A DNA stretch of 64,000 bases, taken from Symsagittifera roscoffensis (taxonomy: Eukaryota > Xenacoelomorpha > Acoela > Convolutidae). The translations under genes were made by a program, and so were the position numbers. Each line of letters begins with the position of its first letter. The stretch's first letter is position 1. The notes beneath the pieces were generated by a model that was given only the letters and a program-made list of their open reading frames with translations, was not told where the DNA came from and ran no database searches. Location: NCBI RefSeq assembly GCF_963678635.1, contig NC_087066.1:53338312-53402311 (forward strand), given 5' to 3'. Shown in pieces: positions 43,401 to 53,755 of this stretch.

Positions 43401-43731
43401 TGTTTGCTTCGAAAGTCATTTTGTTCACGCCGTTAAAATCATTCGGATTCCAGGCAGCTGAGGTGACATAATAATAGTACGAGAAAAAATACTTGACAGT
43501 CAGTTGCTCCAAGTTTTCGTTGACATTCACGACTTGGTACAAATCTAGTTCGGGAAAAACCGAATTGTTCAGCATATCTTGGTGTGGAGAATGCACTGTA
43601 AGAGTTGACTTGAGAAAGTTTACTAATTTTTCTTCTTGATTTTGAGATGCGAACTTTGATCGTACCAATTCGAGATCAATGATTAGCAAAAAAATAAAGC
43701 AGAAAAATAAAGCAGTTTCTGACAAAAGCAT
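37452..43731 (-). CDS. Cys-loop ligand-gated ion channel subunit, nicotinic receptor-like, non-alpha type
   Basis: A pentameric, plasma-membrane ligand-gated channel subunit. Exons on the - strand are 43731-43380 (signal peptide MLLSETALFFCFIFLLII, loop D and A region to FWSPEL), ~40196-39960 (Cys-loop CKMEYALFPFDEQNC, exactly 13 residues between cysteines, then SSWGSNG), 39512-39316 (loop C and start of M1), 39037-38817 (rest of M1, M2 GEKITFASANLLAQVLTL, M3) and 37924-37452 (M3-M4 loop, M4 FCLYLIVATCVVASYFV, stop). GEK before M2 is typical of cation-selective channels. Loop C (TYRDPRTDEPYY) lacks the vicinal Cys pair, so this is a non-alpha subunit. Phases close at exons 2-3 and 4-5. The exon 3-4 junction does not close with a canonical donor, and the start of exon 2 is uncertain (the phase-compatible acceptor adds about 13 residues). 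A small exon may be missed, or the allele may be damaged. Confidence 0.88.
38105..38185 (-). repeat. tRNA-derived SINE head in receptor intron 4
   Basis: Read on the - strand, an A-box-like TGGTGAAGTAT (38180-38170) and a perfect B box GTTCGAGGC (38138-38130) are spaced as in a tRNA. The arms do not fold into a full cloverleaf by eye, so I call it a SINE head or tRNA pseudogene. Confidence 0.55.
38373..38789. mobile_element. hAT-type MITE, complete reference copy
   Basis: 417 bp with terminal inverted repeats CAGGGGCGGATCTAGG and CCTAAATCCGCCCCTG. The flanking 8-bp target duplication is CTTTAAAT (38365-38372) and CTTCAAAT (38790-38797), with one mismatch. The interior holds poly-G/poly-C tracts and GGCGCCAAAGGCGCC, and there is no open frame of note. 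It sits in receptor intron 4, about 30 bp from the splice donor of exon 4. Confidence 0.9.
40390..41160. repeat. Dispersed repeat, copy also at 46.4-46.9 kb
   Basis: Aligned phrases with 46380-46890 include TCTTCAATTGGGCAT / TCTTCAATTAGGCAT, CCTGTTTTTAATGTAAAC, TTGTATCAGCCGGAAA / TTGTATCAGCAGAAAA and GATTGTCAATTTGGCC. An inverted copy lies at 31.9-32.3 kb. It starts next to GCAGGGCAAAGCCC, a small hairpin that also marks 30.59, 31.84 and 44.38 kb. Non-coding and of unknown class. Confidence 0.65.
42277..42610. mobile_element. hAT-type MITE remnant
   Basis: Left terminus CAAAAGCGGATTTGAAGG is degenerate. The interior retains CCGAAGGGTCCC, AAGGCGCCTTTAGCGCC, TTGGAGCGCTCAC and GGCGGTGC. The right terminus is lost, and the sequence continues into a segment shared with 46.9-47.15 kb that leads to a SINE. 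Confidence 0.7.
42680..42770 (+). repeat. tRNA-derived SINE, copy 1
   Basis: A box TGGCGTAGAGA (42687-42697) and B-box-like GATCGCTTC (42731-42739), followed by GGCTGGACTTTG, a T run and a tail AGCTTAAGAGCGATTTAAT shared with copy 2. It also shares at least 250 bp of upstream sequence with copy 2, so the two copies arose by segmental duplication or one composite element, not by independent insertion. Confidence 0.7.
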
Positions 43732-46379
43732 ACTTGAAAATATTAGCTTAAGCTGAAAGTTGGTTTGTAATTTACGAATTATAAAAAAAATGTTACAGGA
43801 AAAAGATCAATCTAACGCAAGACCGGCTAAGCGATTAAAACTTCCAACAAGTCTACTTTTCCGCTCAAATCTAGAATGAATAGCAGACAAATTATGGCGC
43901 TACCAACGGAAGCAGATGTGTAGCTTTGAATGACATGGCAGTCGATGAACTGGAACGAATCTGTGGATGCTCATTTAGAGAATTTTTTGATCGATTTTTG
44001 CTTCAATTATTTTTTGTATAGAGATGGTGGACTGACTTGATGCAGAATGGCAAAAGGGAAATGTTAAACACTGTTTTAAAGTCAGTTGAGTGAAAGTTAA
44101 AAGCCATTAACTGTCGGCATTTTATGTCGAATGATCTTACTGCAATTTTATTTTACGTTTTTGTCAAAACATAGCCGATAGAATTAGAAGCAAAAACTTT
44201 GAGTTCGTTTATGGAGTTCACAAATTATTAAAGTCTCATTGAGCAAAAGCTGCTTTCTAAAATTTTGTTTTCAAGATTTGGCTCTAGTACTGTTTACAAA
44301 ACAATTTTATTCATTATTACAACAAATTTGAAATTCTTTTATTTATAAACATATTTATAAACATAGCAGGTCTTCGCATATCACGGCAAAGCCCTGATAG
44401 ATCCAACTACCCTCTTACTCGATTGGAATGCTTTGTAAAAGCTTAATTTTTCTTAAAAAAACATATAGTTTTGCAGAACTCGTATGCATATGGTTTTTTT
44501 TAATCAGAAATCAGCTATTTCATTCAAAGAATGCAAAGTTTTATAGTTTCTCTATTTTAACCAATGAACACAAAATGCAAAGTGAAAACAAAATTTATCA
44601 AAAGCGTTCCTAATGTCTGAAATGGAGTTGTGTTAGATTTTAAAGCTAACTTTCTACAAAAAAAACTATAAAAGGATTAAAGTGATGACGATGATTGAGA
44701 TCGTATTAGTTTATCGTTGTATCGGAACAGTAGCAGTTCAATTATTTTGTAAAAAAGATGGAAAGAAGATTGCAAAATGGAGAAAAGATTTCTAACAAGA
44801 TTTGACCAACAAACCAATAAAAAGTTTATAAAACCAAAATTTCAAGATAAAAAAAAGTTCGTTTAATGTTTTGAGATGGATTATTTTACAGATTCTCGAT
44901 TAGTAAGAAGATCTTTTTATCTTCATCCAAGCTTCAAAGAATTCCTCTTGTATATGCTACTATTTACTAGATGGAAAAGGACAAGTGTGTGTATCTTGGG
45001 ATTTTTTTCAATGAGTCAGAACAAATCAGAAAAAAATTGATTGAAATTTCAAAATTTGTTCTGAGTATCGAGAGTGTAATATCGAATTTTTTTGTTCAAA
45101 ACTCACTTACTATATAGTGATTAAAAGTTTGATTACTTGTCGGGTTTTTTTTGATATATATTTTTTTCAAATAGTATCTAATCTGATTTGAAAAGCGTTG
45201 AACAACGCTAACTGTGATTATTTTTTTTTCTGATTGGCTAATATCGAGTTTTAAAAATATAACCGGCGAGTAAAGCTTGATTCATACTGTTTGATATAAA
45301 ATATATGAGTTTTTTGTTGAAACATGAGCAAGATGCTCATTGGTAAACATCAGATTGGATAAACACTACTTTGTGAAAAAAACTCACTTCTGGTGTGTTG
45401 AAATTATAATTTTTGAAAAACCATTATAAGTTCAAACTCGATTTATACTGGTCGAGATAAAACTGATAAAAATTGCGTACAAGTTAAGCTTAGTTCTAAT
45501 CGGTTGATAACAAAATGTTTTAAAACTCGATTTCGATTAAAACTCCATTTTGATTGGTTGATATTATAATTGTTAAAAACACTATTTCAAGAGAAAATTC
45601 GATTCTGATTGATTCTTGTTTTTGATTCATTTCTCTCTTAGCTTTTTCAAAATTATTTCACTTCCTTCTGATTTATTTTTACTTTAAAAATAGTTGGTTA
45701 AGACAGCTGCTTTCGATGCTTTCAAACACAAAAAAACACAAGACAAAAAGCATCATGTCAAAATGCATCAAGACATCGCAAAACGGTAGAAACTTTGAAA
45801 TGACCTAATTGTAATTTTCAGAAACGCAGACCTGACAGGATGTTATGGAAGATGATCAAATGCACGCTGAGTAGCTTTCAAACAAAAATTGCACGCTCCA
45901 ACAAAAATAGGTTTAAAAAATACTAACAACACGAAAATAACAGGATCAAGAGGCATAAAACTTTTTTCCGAAGTTGTATGTCTTTTCCTAATAAAGACAA
46001 TTTTTGGTGCTAAATTTGCTTTGAATTAGTTAGGGATTGTTTATTTGATACAGTTTTCTATATAAAAACCCTTTTTTGCTTGCATTTTCATTCTAAGCGG
46101 ATTCATTTGGAAGATAATAGAAAAAGCAGAAACCAAGCTAGATAAAATTGGAAGTGAACGAAAATTTTCTTAAATTCTAATTCAATTGAGTTTATTAGAA
46201 TAATGAGGGAGCTTGAGCAAACAGATTAATAGATGGAGTCAAATTCAAAAATCTACTTTCAAGACTACAATTCCAACAAAAAAGTTTTTCAAAAAACATA
46301 ATTTCTGTTTGTGAAGGATTTCAGAGGAACGTTGAAGAAACAAAAACAAATTATTTCACTGCTTAAATTAGTCCAGTGC
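43732..46379. other. AT-rich 5' flank of the receptor gene, nothing recognised
   Basis: Upstream of the receptor start codon on the - strand. Very AT-rich; includes the hairpin-like CACGGCAAAGCCCTG at about 44383. From 45050 to 45620 a phrase of the type AAAACTCGATTTCGATTGGTTGATAT recurs loosely, suggesting an old degenerate tandem repeat. No coding region or clear promoter element can be supported. Confidence 0.45.
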
Positions 46380-46904
46380 AGGATTAAAAAATGGCTCTTT
46401 TAATTTTCCAAAACTTTGCAAAAGTCATCGGAGGTGAAATATCTTTTTCAATTTTGTTTAAAGAAAACTCCATCTTCAATTAGGCATAGAAATAAAATAG
46501 AAATAACATCTACCAACCGGAAAAAAAATCGTTCTCCTTTAGTACATCTTATTCCTGTTTTTAATGTAAACTTTTTCTTTTCTGGAATTTTTCAGCTGGT
46601 TGTTGTTTTCCAATTTTCCAAGAAAAAGACAAAATATTTGGGCTTGGTATGATTTTAATCCGCAGACAAATTTGGACTATTTATCTAGCCCCTTTTCACG
46701 GAATTTTTTGTATCAGCAGAAAATTTTTTGCCTTGAGCTCAAAACTAAAAAGATTTTTTTAACTATTATCATATTTCGTAAAATTATGTCGGTTTAAGGA
46801 TTGTCAATTTGGCCCATTTGGGATAACTAACAAGCGATTTGTTTTGTGCTATTCACGCGGGAGCGGATATAAAACCGTCTTAGAAAACACAAATCGAAAA
46901 CACA
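46380..46904. repeat. Dispersed repeat, second copy of 40.4-41.2 kb
   Basis: Same orientation as 40390-41160 and diverged (many indels). It ends with AAAACCGTCTTAGAAAA, then joins the MITE remnant. Confidence 0.65.
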
Positions 46905-47144
46905 AATCTGAGGTTGGAGCGCGCAGAAAAAAAACGCAATTATTTGTCAAAATTATTCAAAAAGGGCCTAAAAACTCCAGAAAAACGCAGGCGGTGCAAT
47001 AAAATTGACTAAAACAAGTTTTATAAAGCTGTAGGAGAGCTCGGAAAATCAATCTTGTGAACGTGAAGTATACTTTTCCCGACATCAACTTTTTTACGAT
47101 TTTATTACTTGCATTATTATTCTACATTAACAATTTTGATATTC
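46905..47144. mobile_element. MITE remnant plus shared flank
   Basis: GAGGTTGGAGCGCGCAG and GGCGGTGCAATAAAATTGAC match the MITE interior at 42.43-42.6 kb. The following 100 bp (GAACGTGAAGTATACTTTTC onward) match 42590-42680. Both MITE ends are absent. Confidence 0.7.
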
Positions 47145-47290
47145 AATCACACTTGGCGTAGAGGTTTGGCTGTCGCTTCTGTTCCCTTAGGTCCGGGGAT
47201 CGCATCCCGGCTGGACTTTGTTTTTTTAAGCTTAAGAGCGATTTAATTGTTTTTCGGTAAACATTGATTTGTCGGTCAGCTGTTATTTGC
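47145..47290 (+). repeat. tRNA-derived SINE, copy 2
   Basis: A perfect A box TGGCGTAGAGG (47154-47164) and B-box-like GATCGCATC (47198-47206, one mismatch to the consensus), then GGCTGGACTTTG, a T run and the tail shared with copy 1 (42680) through ACATTGATTTGTCGG. A GGGATCGCATCCC palindrome overlaps the B box. Confidence 0.7.
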
Positions 47291-47389
47291 TTGGTGCTTG
47301 GCTGGAATTTCGCTGCAGGATCTGACATTGTTTAACAAATTGACAAGTTAAAATTGGGTGGCAAGGGTCTTCATCTTTAAAAAATGGCG

Positions 47390-49690
47390 CAGTAGGTAGT
47401 TCGAGATGATTCTTAGCCTAGTAGGAAGGAAAGAAGCTACTTGTTTCTTGAGATGGATCAGTGATGTCAGTGATTCCTGATGCGGTGATTCAAAGTTGCC
47501 ATCAGAGGGCGACTAAGAATCGGGCTTTGTAAAATCGAATCTCGAGTGTCATAATAAATGTGTACTAGAATACGGGTATTGAGAAAGGTAACGATTCTAA
47601 ACATTTTCTTGGGAACCATGCGAAGATTGACGAGATCAGGAGATTCTCAAACAAGAAGTTCGATTGTGGTCATGACGTGCATCGTGCAATGATGGAAGCT
47701 GAAGAAAACTAAAAAACCATCCAAGCGGGGAGAGTATGAGTGTGTCTCCGGAGTCAAGGGGATATCTTACAACCCTTTCTTGACCACAGAAGCACGCGTT
47801 GCATACTTGAACTTCGAAGTAGCAAAGTTGCTGAAGTTCTGGAAAGATAGGATAATCGAAACTGATGATTTAGGGAGGAAGAAGCTGAGCTTGGGCCTAC
47901 TTCTTGAAAATGAAGCTGAGATTGTCTGCGTGCCGCGTTCACAGAAGAGAGTGGAAATGAGGCTAGGTGGCAAAAAATGTCTTGATCACAAGACCCTCTT
48001 GGTGACCACATCTCCAAACAAGCCTGAGAGAAGAGACCAGAGAGCGAATCAGACTATTACCCGGGAAGGACGAGAATTTGGGGGACTTGAATGTGATACA
48101 CGAGTTGATTTTACAGCATCAGGAAGAATCCTAAGTGAAACCGGAAGAATCTTGAGACGAATTGCTGAAGAAAATGGAGCCAGGCACTTGTCTTGATTTG
48201 GCTATAGGAGGAGAAAGAAACTCATGTGATGGACGATTGTGCGAGAGCATTCAGTCCTACCAAAAAAGGGACTGGGCCACATGGTTTGGTGATGTTGCAG
48301 AGAAAGAGAAGAGCCATATGTGCAAAATCTAGCTGACTGCTACGCGAGCGCAACCGTGAACTTGTCAACCGCACTGGGATTTTCTCGAGAATGTGTTGTC
48401 TAGAGTCACTAGAGAGATTGGAATCTGAGCATCATTTAGTCCCGGCCCTGAGCGTGGAGTCCTGGACAGAAGTGTTACAACTGATTCAGAAGCACATCAA
48501 GGGTTGGAAGTTGGGTCTGGGGGCCGAGATAAGATTCCCTTTGAGCGAAGCGTAAAGTGTGCAAATGAATGCGATTTCCTTGGTAGAATCAGTTATGGCG
48601 AGTTTTTGTTCGAGTAATTATCCGTTGCACATGTCATTGGTGGAGCTACTCAGTCAGAGGGTAACGATCAAGTAGGCGTTTTCGTTACCTATGTGTGTGC
48701 GGCTGGCGAAAAAGTTCCACCACTGGCACCGATTGCTTAGGAGGACCCATAGTGGATGACTTGAAAGATATCTGGAGACAAACTCCTGAGCCTTGAGAGA
48801 GAAAAGTCTTGCAATTTTGAGAAGCAAAGCACAAGTGGGAAAGTCCTGAAAGATGCCCCGGCCGTGGATGAAACCAACTCTGTACATGCGAAAATGATTG
48901 ATTTTGAACTTTTGCTTGAGGCTTCTGGAAAACGTAACATCTGGAGCATAAATCTGACGCATGGAGACTACCCCTACAATTTTTGTGTGGCTCAGACTAT
49001 TTAATACTCTGAGAAGAGCAATCTTTGCCCGATATGGGAAGACATTCATTCTCCGTAGTGAGTTCGATGCTGGCACTGCGGTGGATTGAAGAAAATGTAA
49101 TAAAGTATCGGGAATCAAATATGCCTACAATGGAGGCAGCACATGCAGTTGATTACGGTAAGAGACTTGAGTTGTTAGAGGCTGCCTGCATGGTGTTCGC
49201 CATTCCCGAAAAAATGTTGCGAATCTGGAGTCGGATATGGTTTTCTCGTGTTTTAGGGCAGCCCTAACCTCTTGGCTATAGGTCTTGGCAAACATGAAGA
49301 AACATCCAAGGGAATACTGTCTTTTCCTGGCGGAAATCAAACCAGAGGCTTTCAAGAGATCACTGCTTCCTCATCGCAATGGGATAACCACTGGGTGGAA
49401 GAGAGCTGGCAAGGTATTTAGGGATAATACGAGGGCGAGGGAGTCATTACTAGAGGAAGATCTAGCGAAGAAGGAGAGCATCAGTCTGCACAACTCCTGC
49501 ACGAGCACAGAGAGTGGATGTGGGCTTACGAGCAGGTGAAGGCATGAGAAGAAATCGTGATCAGCTCTGATGATGGAGAGGAGTTATCAAGGCAGATTAT
49601 GATACCGAGTGCGTCTGGACCCAGTGCCTCGGAATCTTCAGGAACCTTCTTGAATCTTGAATAAGGGTGAAGGTGCTTGGGCTTAAGTGT
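47390..49690 (+). pseudogene. GC-richer coding relic of unknown origin, perhaps a retroelement
   Basis: Base composition rises abruptly here, as in the two retroelements. The + strand holds broken frames: 47780-48196 (TTEARVAYLNFEVAKLLKFW, then DLGRKKLSLGLLLENEAEIV and ASGRILSETGRILRRIAEEN), 49025-49267 (ALRWIEENVIKYRESNM, LEAACMVFAIPEKMLRIW) and 49285-49539 (KKHPREYCLFLAEIKPEAF). They are charged and helical and separated by stops and frameshifts. I recognise no domain. A decayed Gag or other retroelement protein is the likeliest source. A - strand frame (49118-48654) over the same DNA is the competing reading. Confidence 0.35.
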
Positions 49691-50519
49691 GACCTCAGAT
49701 AAAATCTGAGCAAAAAAATATCAACAAAATTTAACCCATAAACTATTGTTATCTAATATATTATTATATATCAAAAGTTAAGCATGAAAATTTTCTGATT
49801 GGGTTGATCGAAAGGAAATTTTGGACGCCTGTTAAAGCCAAGATCCAAAGTACAGTCAGATGCTAAACTTAATTGCTGTTTAGCTATGTAGGGACAATTT
49901 TACGTGGTTGTAAAGTTTCGGGTTGTAGATAAAGTTCTATCATCAGCAAACTTCTGTAATTCAACACTGGCACTGTATTTTGAGACGCACCAATTTTTCT
50001 GGAGACACACTGACATGACGACGACACGTGATGAGGACATCGATCTTGACACCAGGGAGTATATGCCAGTCGGTCATATTTAGAAGTTTTATCTTGTTTT
50101 TGGGGTGAAGCGATTTTTTTAAATTCCATTTGACCATGTCATGCTCAAGTTTAATGCGACAAATAAAATCAAAAGTCAGAAATTCAATTAAACAGAGTTC
50201 ATACATGCGGGAAAATGAGCTGAAACTTCAATATAAAGTCAAATTGCTCTTCACAGTTTAAATATATCGCAAATTATTAAATTAGCGCTATCTTGTTCTC
50301 GATTTATACGTGAGTGGATACGTGAGTGGATACGTGGGAGCAAAGAAAACCTTGACTGGTACGTTCGACCAATCAGGCAACTCAATGGTTCAGTTCGATA
50401 AAGATGCTTGAGTAAACTAATAACTTTATCAAATTTTTAGAGTTACTGTAGTTATGCAACTTGATTGAATCCAGAGTAGTTGTCAATATGCTAGTATTGA
50501 TTTGAATTTAGAGTTTATT
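49691..50519. other. AT-rich spacer, nothing recognised
   Basis: No gene or repeat was identified, apart from a short triple GTGAGTGGATACGTGAGTGG at about 50310-50336. Confidence 0.45.
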
Positions 50520-50753
50520 TTATAGAGTTATGTTGAGACAAGACAGGTTTTTGGCTGATCCATTTGAAATGGATCAAAGGATCACTGTCCGAAAAAAACT
50601 AATGCCATTTAATTGAGTTCCCAAACCTGTTTTCAACGGCGTTCGCGTGTTAAAGGTATATAGACAGCTAGCCATGTGGATGTGCTTCTTTCTAGAGTGG
50701 GGTTGGGTGAGGTATTTTGGTAGAAGTTTTTAAGCTGTAATAAGATCTCGACG
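50520..50753. repeat. Flank related to the 2.1-kb units at the left end
   Basis: Matches 190-450 and 2310-2540: TGAAATGGATCAAAGGATCA / TGAAAAATGGATCAAAGGTC, AACCTGTTTTCAACGGCGTT / CCCTGTTTCTAACGTCGTTT and TTTCTAGAGTGGGG. It sits immediately before the first 6-kb unit and is absent before the second. The unit boundary at 50754 therefore lies inside this repeat family. Confidence 0.75.
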
Positions 50754-50934
50754 TCCCATGTCTTAAGCAAACCGAATTGGCTCCGACTAATTGAGTTCAA
50801 AAACCCAAGAAACTTTGTTCCTGACCCTAGGGCCAATGTTTATAAGGCCTATTTCTCTAAATCACATAGTTTATTTAAGCGGACGACCGTTACAAGAAAA
50901 AGCGTTTTTTATGTTTTTAAAAAAAAAAAAAATT

Positions 50935-51480
50935 GAACTTAAAAAAACCGAACTTGAAATTTTCATCACAAAGTGGGGCGGTGTCAGTGTAATTTCAGGA
51001 ATGGCAAATCTGATTCGAAGTTTTTGAGACATGCCTTTTATTATGATGTTTTAATTATTTTTTCAAAAAAAATTAAGATAAAAAAATCTAACCAGTTTTT
51101 AAATTGTTATCTCGTTAGTGGAATGCTGCCGGAGTACACATTGTGGTTGCAAATCTGACTTCCGAGTATGACTGCTCAGATTCTTTTTGCATTTTGATTT
51201 ATGGTGCGGTTCTTTTTTCTTTTCTTTTCAAAACACTTAGATAGAAAAAAACGTACTTAATACTCTTAGCCCTATGGTGGGGTGCTTTCAGATGACAATC
51301 TTGGGTTGCAGTCTGGCGTCCAATTACGATTGCTCAAATCTTCTGCATTTTCAAGATATGGCTTTTTTTGGTTTTTTCTTTATTTTTCTGAAAAACAGAT
51401 CAAAAACTAGCCGAACTTGAAATTTCTCAACACTGTAGTTCTCAATCAGCGGTTGCAACAAACTTGGCGTCCAAGTATGA
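50935..51480. repeat. ~155-165-bp degenerate tandem repeats, left block of copy A
   Basis: Three to four units, each with CCGAACTTGAAATT, then GTGGGGTGCTTTCAG, GTTGCAAATCTGGCGTCC, AAGTATGACTGCTCAAAT, and a T-rich end with GAGATATGGCGTT. The last unit is cut at AAGTATGA by the Penelope-like insertion and resumes at 53976. Copy B counterpart: 56952-57497. Confidence 0.8.
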
Positions 51481-52332
51481 AAAAAAAACACTAAAATAAC
51501 AAAAAACACCTGGCCAAAATTACTGCGAGGGCCAATATAGACACTTGACAAAGGTGTTGAAAAAGCCAGAAAGTATTTGAAGTACAACGGTCTTCTGGCA
51601 GTGCCGTTTGATAAGGAGGTGGGTTTTTGTGTAATGAAAAAGGAGACATATCAGGAAAAACTGAAAGATTCATACCAGGCAGAACTATTTAGTGAGAGGA
51701 AGAATCTGACAGACAGCGTGATTATGAAAATTGAAAAAGATCTAAACAAAGAATTACTCGCCATGAAAAAGAAGGACGAGATTAGCGAAGCGCTGTATAC
51801 TGAGGCGGGAGCGCAGCCGGCTAGGCTGTATGGACTAGCAAAAGTACACAAACAAGGCACACCACTTCGTGCCGTCCTTTCTTTACCGGGTAGCTTATAT
51901 GACAACCTAAACAAAACTTGGCAAAGGACTTTGATGAAATTGAGGGGGCAAACATAGAAACGAACACTCAAATGGCCAGGGAGATCTTGGAGAAAACTGA
52001 GTTGGACTCTGACGAGAGTATAATCTCCCTTGATGTGAACAGTTTGTACACTAATGTCCCGCTCAAGGAAGCGGTTGAAATAACCCTGAGGAGATTATAT
52101 GAGCAAGTCAACCCTCCGGAGACATCTCGCAAGACTATGAAAAAACTAATAAATTTGGCAGTGAGTAAGGTACACTTTAAATGCAATGGTTTGTGGTATG
52201 TAAAAAAAACGGTTTAGCAATGGGCGCCTCCCTTGCAGTATTATTGGCCAATTTGTGGCCCAAAGAAGACGAACCTGCATTAAAGAAAGAAGTACCAAAA
52301 CTGACTGTGCTAAATGAGGGTAACAAGGAAGT

Positions 52333-52480
52333 GTGCCCTAGATGTCAGAAAAAGGTGACATATCGGACAAAAGGGGTAGAATGCGAAGCTTGTTTGAATT
52401 GGTACCACTTAGGGTGTAGTAACATATCGGAATCCGAATACGCAGATATCGCTGAAACAGTATGGTATTGCATGACTTGC
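52333..52480 (+). pseudogene. PHD finger inserted between RT motifs B and C (copy A)
   Basis: Residues run C-PR-C, 13 residues, C-EA-C, four residues, H-LG-C, then WYC-MT-C. This is the C4HC3 zinc ligand pattern with the conserved aromatic two residues before the seventh Cys. PHD fingers commonly bind histone H3 tails. It is in frame with the motif B segment but a frameshift separates it from motif C. Copy B: 58351-58498. Confidence 0.85.
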
Positions 52481-53719
52481 AAAAAACAACAGGAAGCAGA
52501 TTGCACTGACTGTGAATATTGTTAAAGTTTTTCTAAGATATGTGGACGACATAGTTAGAACGGTCGAGGGTGATCCTGGGGTAGTTCACGAGGCTGCCAG
52601 TGAGTTGCATACAAACTTGCAGTTCACCAAAGAAGAACTTGATAGTAACGGCAATTTGGCCTTTTTGGACTTAAATTTCAACGTGGATTCAAGAAAAAAG
52701 GTCACATGTGGTTGGTACCAAAGACCCACTGATACCGGCACCATTCTAATTTTCAGAGGCTGCACACCTTTGCAGTACAAAAGAAACGTTATTGAAAGGA
52801 CGTTTTATAGGGTTTTCAGAAGTACCTCAACTTGGGAAAGTTTTGGCCACGCAATGGAAAAAATCGGAAGCAATGGATTGAAAATCAAAATCCGGAAAAT
52901 TGGTCTGACAGGGTAGCGTTTTAAACTCTTAACAACGTCATTGAGGGAAAGAAAAATTTAGAGGTGAAGGCATCAGAACCGAGAAACGATACTTGGTTGA
53001 AAGACTCAGCCCTTCTTACAATGCAATATCGAGGCAATCCATCTCAACTGTTAACCGCAAACGTTCGGCTAATATCCGGGGCACAAACAATTTTTACAAC
53101 AAGAAAAATGAAAACATGCTTGCCATCCCTCAAAACTTCCTTTGCTCGTGAACTGAGACCCAAAGGGGTGTACAAGCTTACATGTAGTGGAGGTAACTCC
53201 ACCTATGTTGGCCAGACAGTCCGACATTTAGCCACGAGGGTCGATGAACACCGATTGACTTCTCAGTAGGGCAACACTTGTTAGAATGTAATAAGAAGGT
53301 AGGCGGTACTGCTGAGCTGAAGTCAGAGATTATAGACTAATCAGCTAATACTCATAAGCTACTGACACTAGAGGCTGTACATATTTGGAGGGAGAGGCCG
53401 AGGATCAACACACGCGATGAACTCAGGAGACGGGAAAATATACTAAAATTATAGACTGTGCATATCATGGCTAAAAGTTAAAAAACTGACATGTAAGAAT
53501 CAAAAATAATCCAAAATTGAAATTTTATGACCATGAAAGACCAAAAAACTAGAAAATCTCAGAAATTTACAGGAAAAAGTTATTCATGATTACGTAATTT
53601 ATTATGTCACTACAGTTGTTTAAATTTGATTGGTTATAAAGTTTTAGAGCATTTTTAGACATGTTTCTCATTTTTCAGATCTTTGATTCTTTTGTAAAAA
53701 TTGTAAAAAATTTTTTAAT

Positions 53720-53755
53720 CCTGATGATGTGCGAAAACTAAATGTGCGAAAACGT
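53720..53755 (+). ncRNA. Hammerhead-like core in the 3' region of the Penelope-like element
   Basis: CCTGATGATGTGCGAAAAC at 53720 contains CTGATGA and GAAA, the two invariant core strings of hammerhead ribozymes, which are known from Penelope-like elements. A second TGTGCGAAAAC follows at 53743. I cannot draw a proper stem II between CTGATGA and the first GAAA, so this is at best a degenerate relic. Copy B: about 59738-59773. Confidence 0.3.

Noticed and set aside
48654-49118. 154-codon - strand frame as a gene
   Set aside because: No domain, and the composition is equally compatible with a decayed + strand frame; kept only as an alternative within the 47.4-49.7 kb relic.
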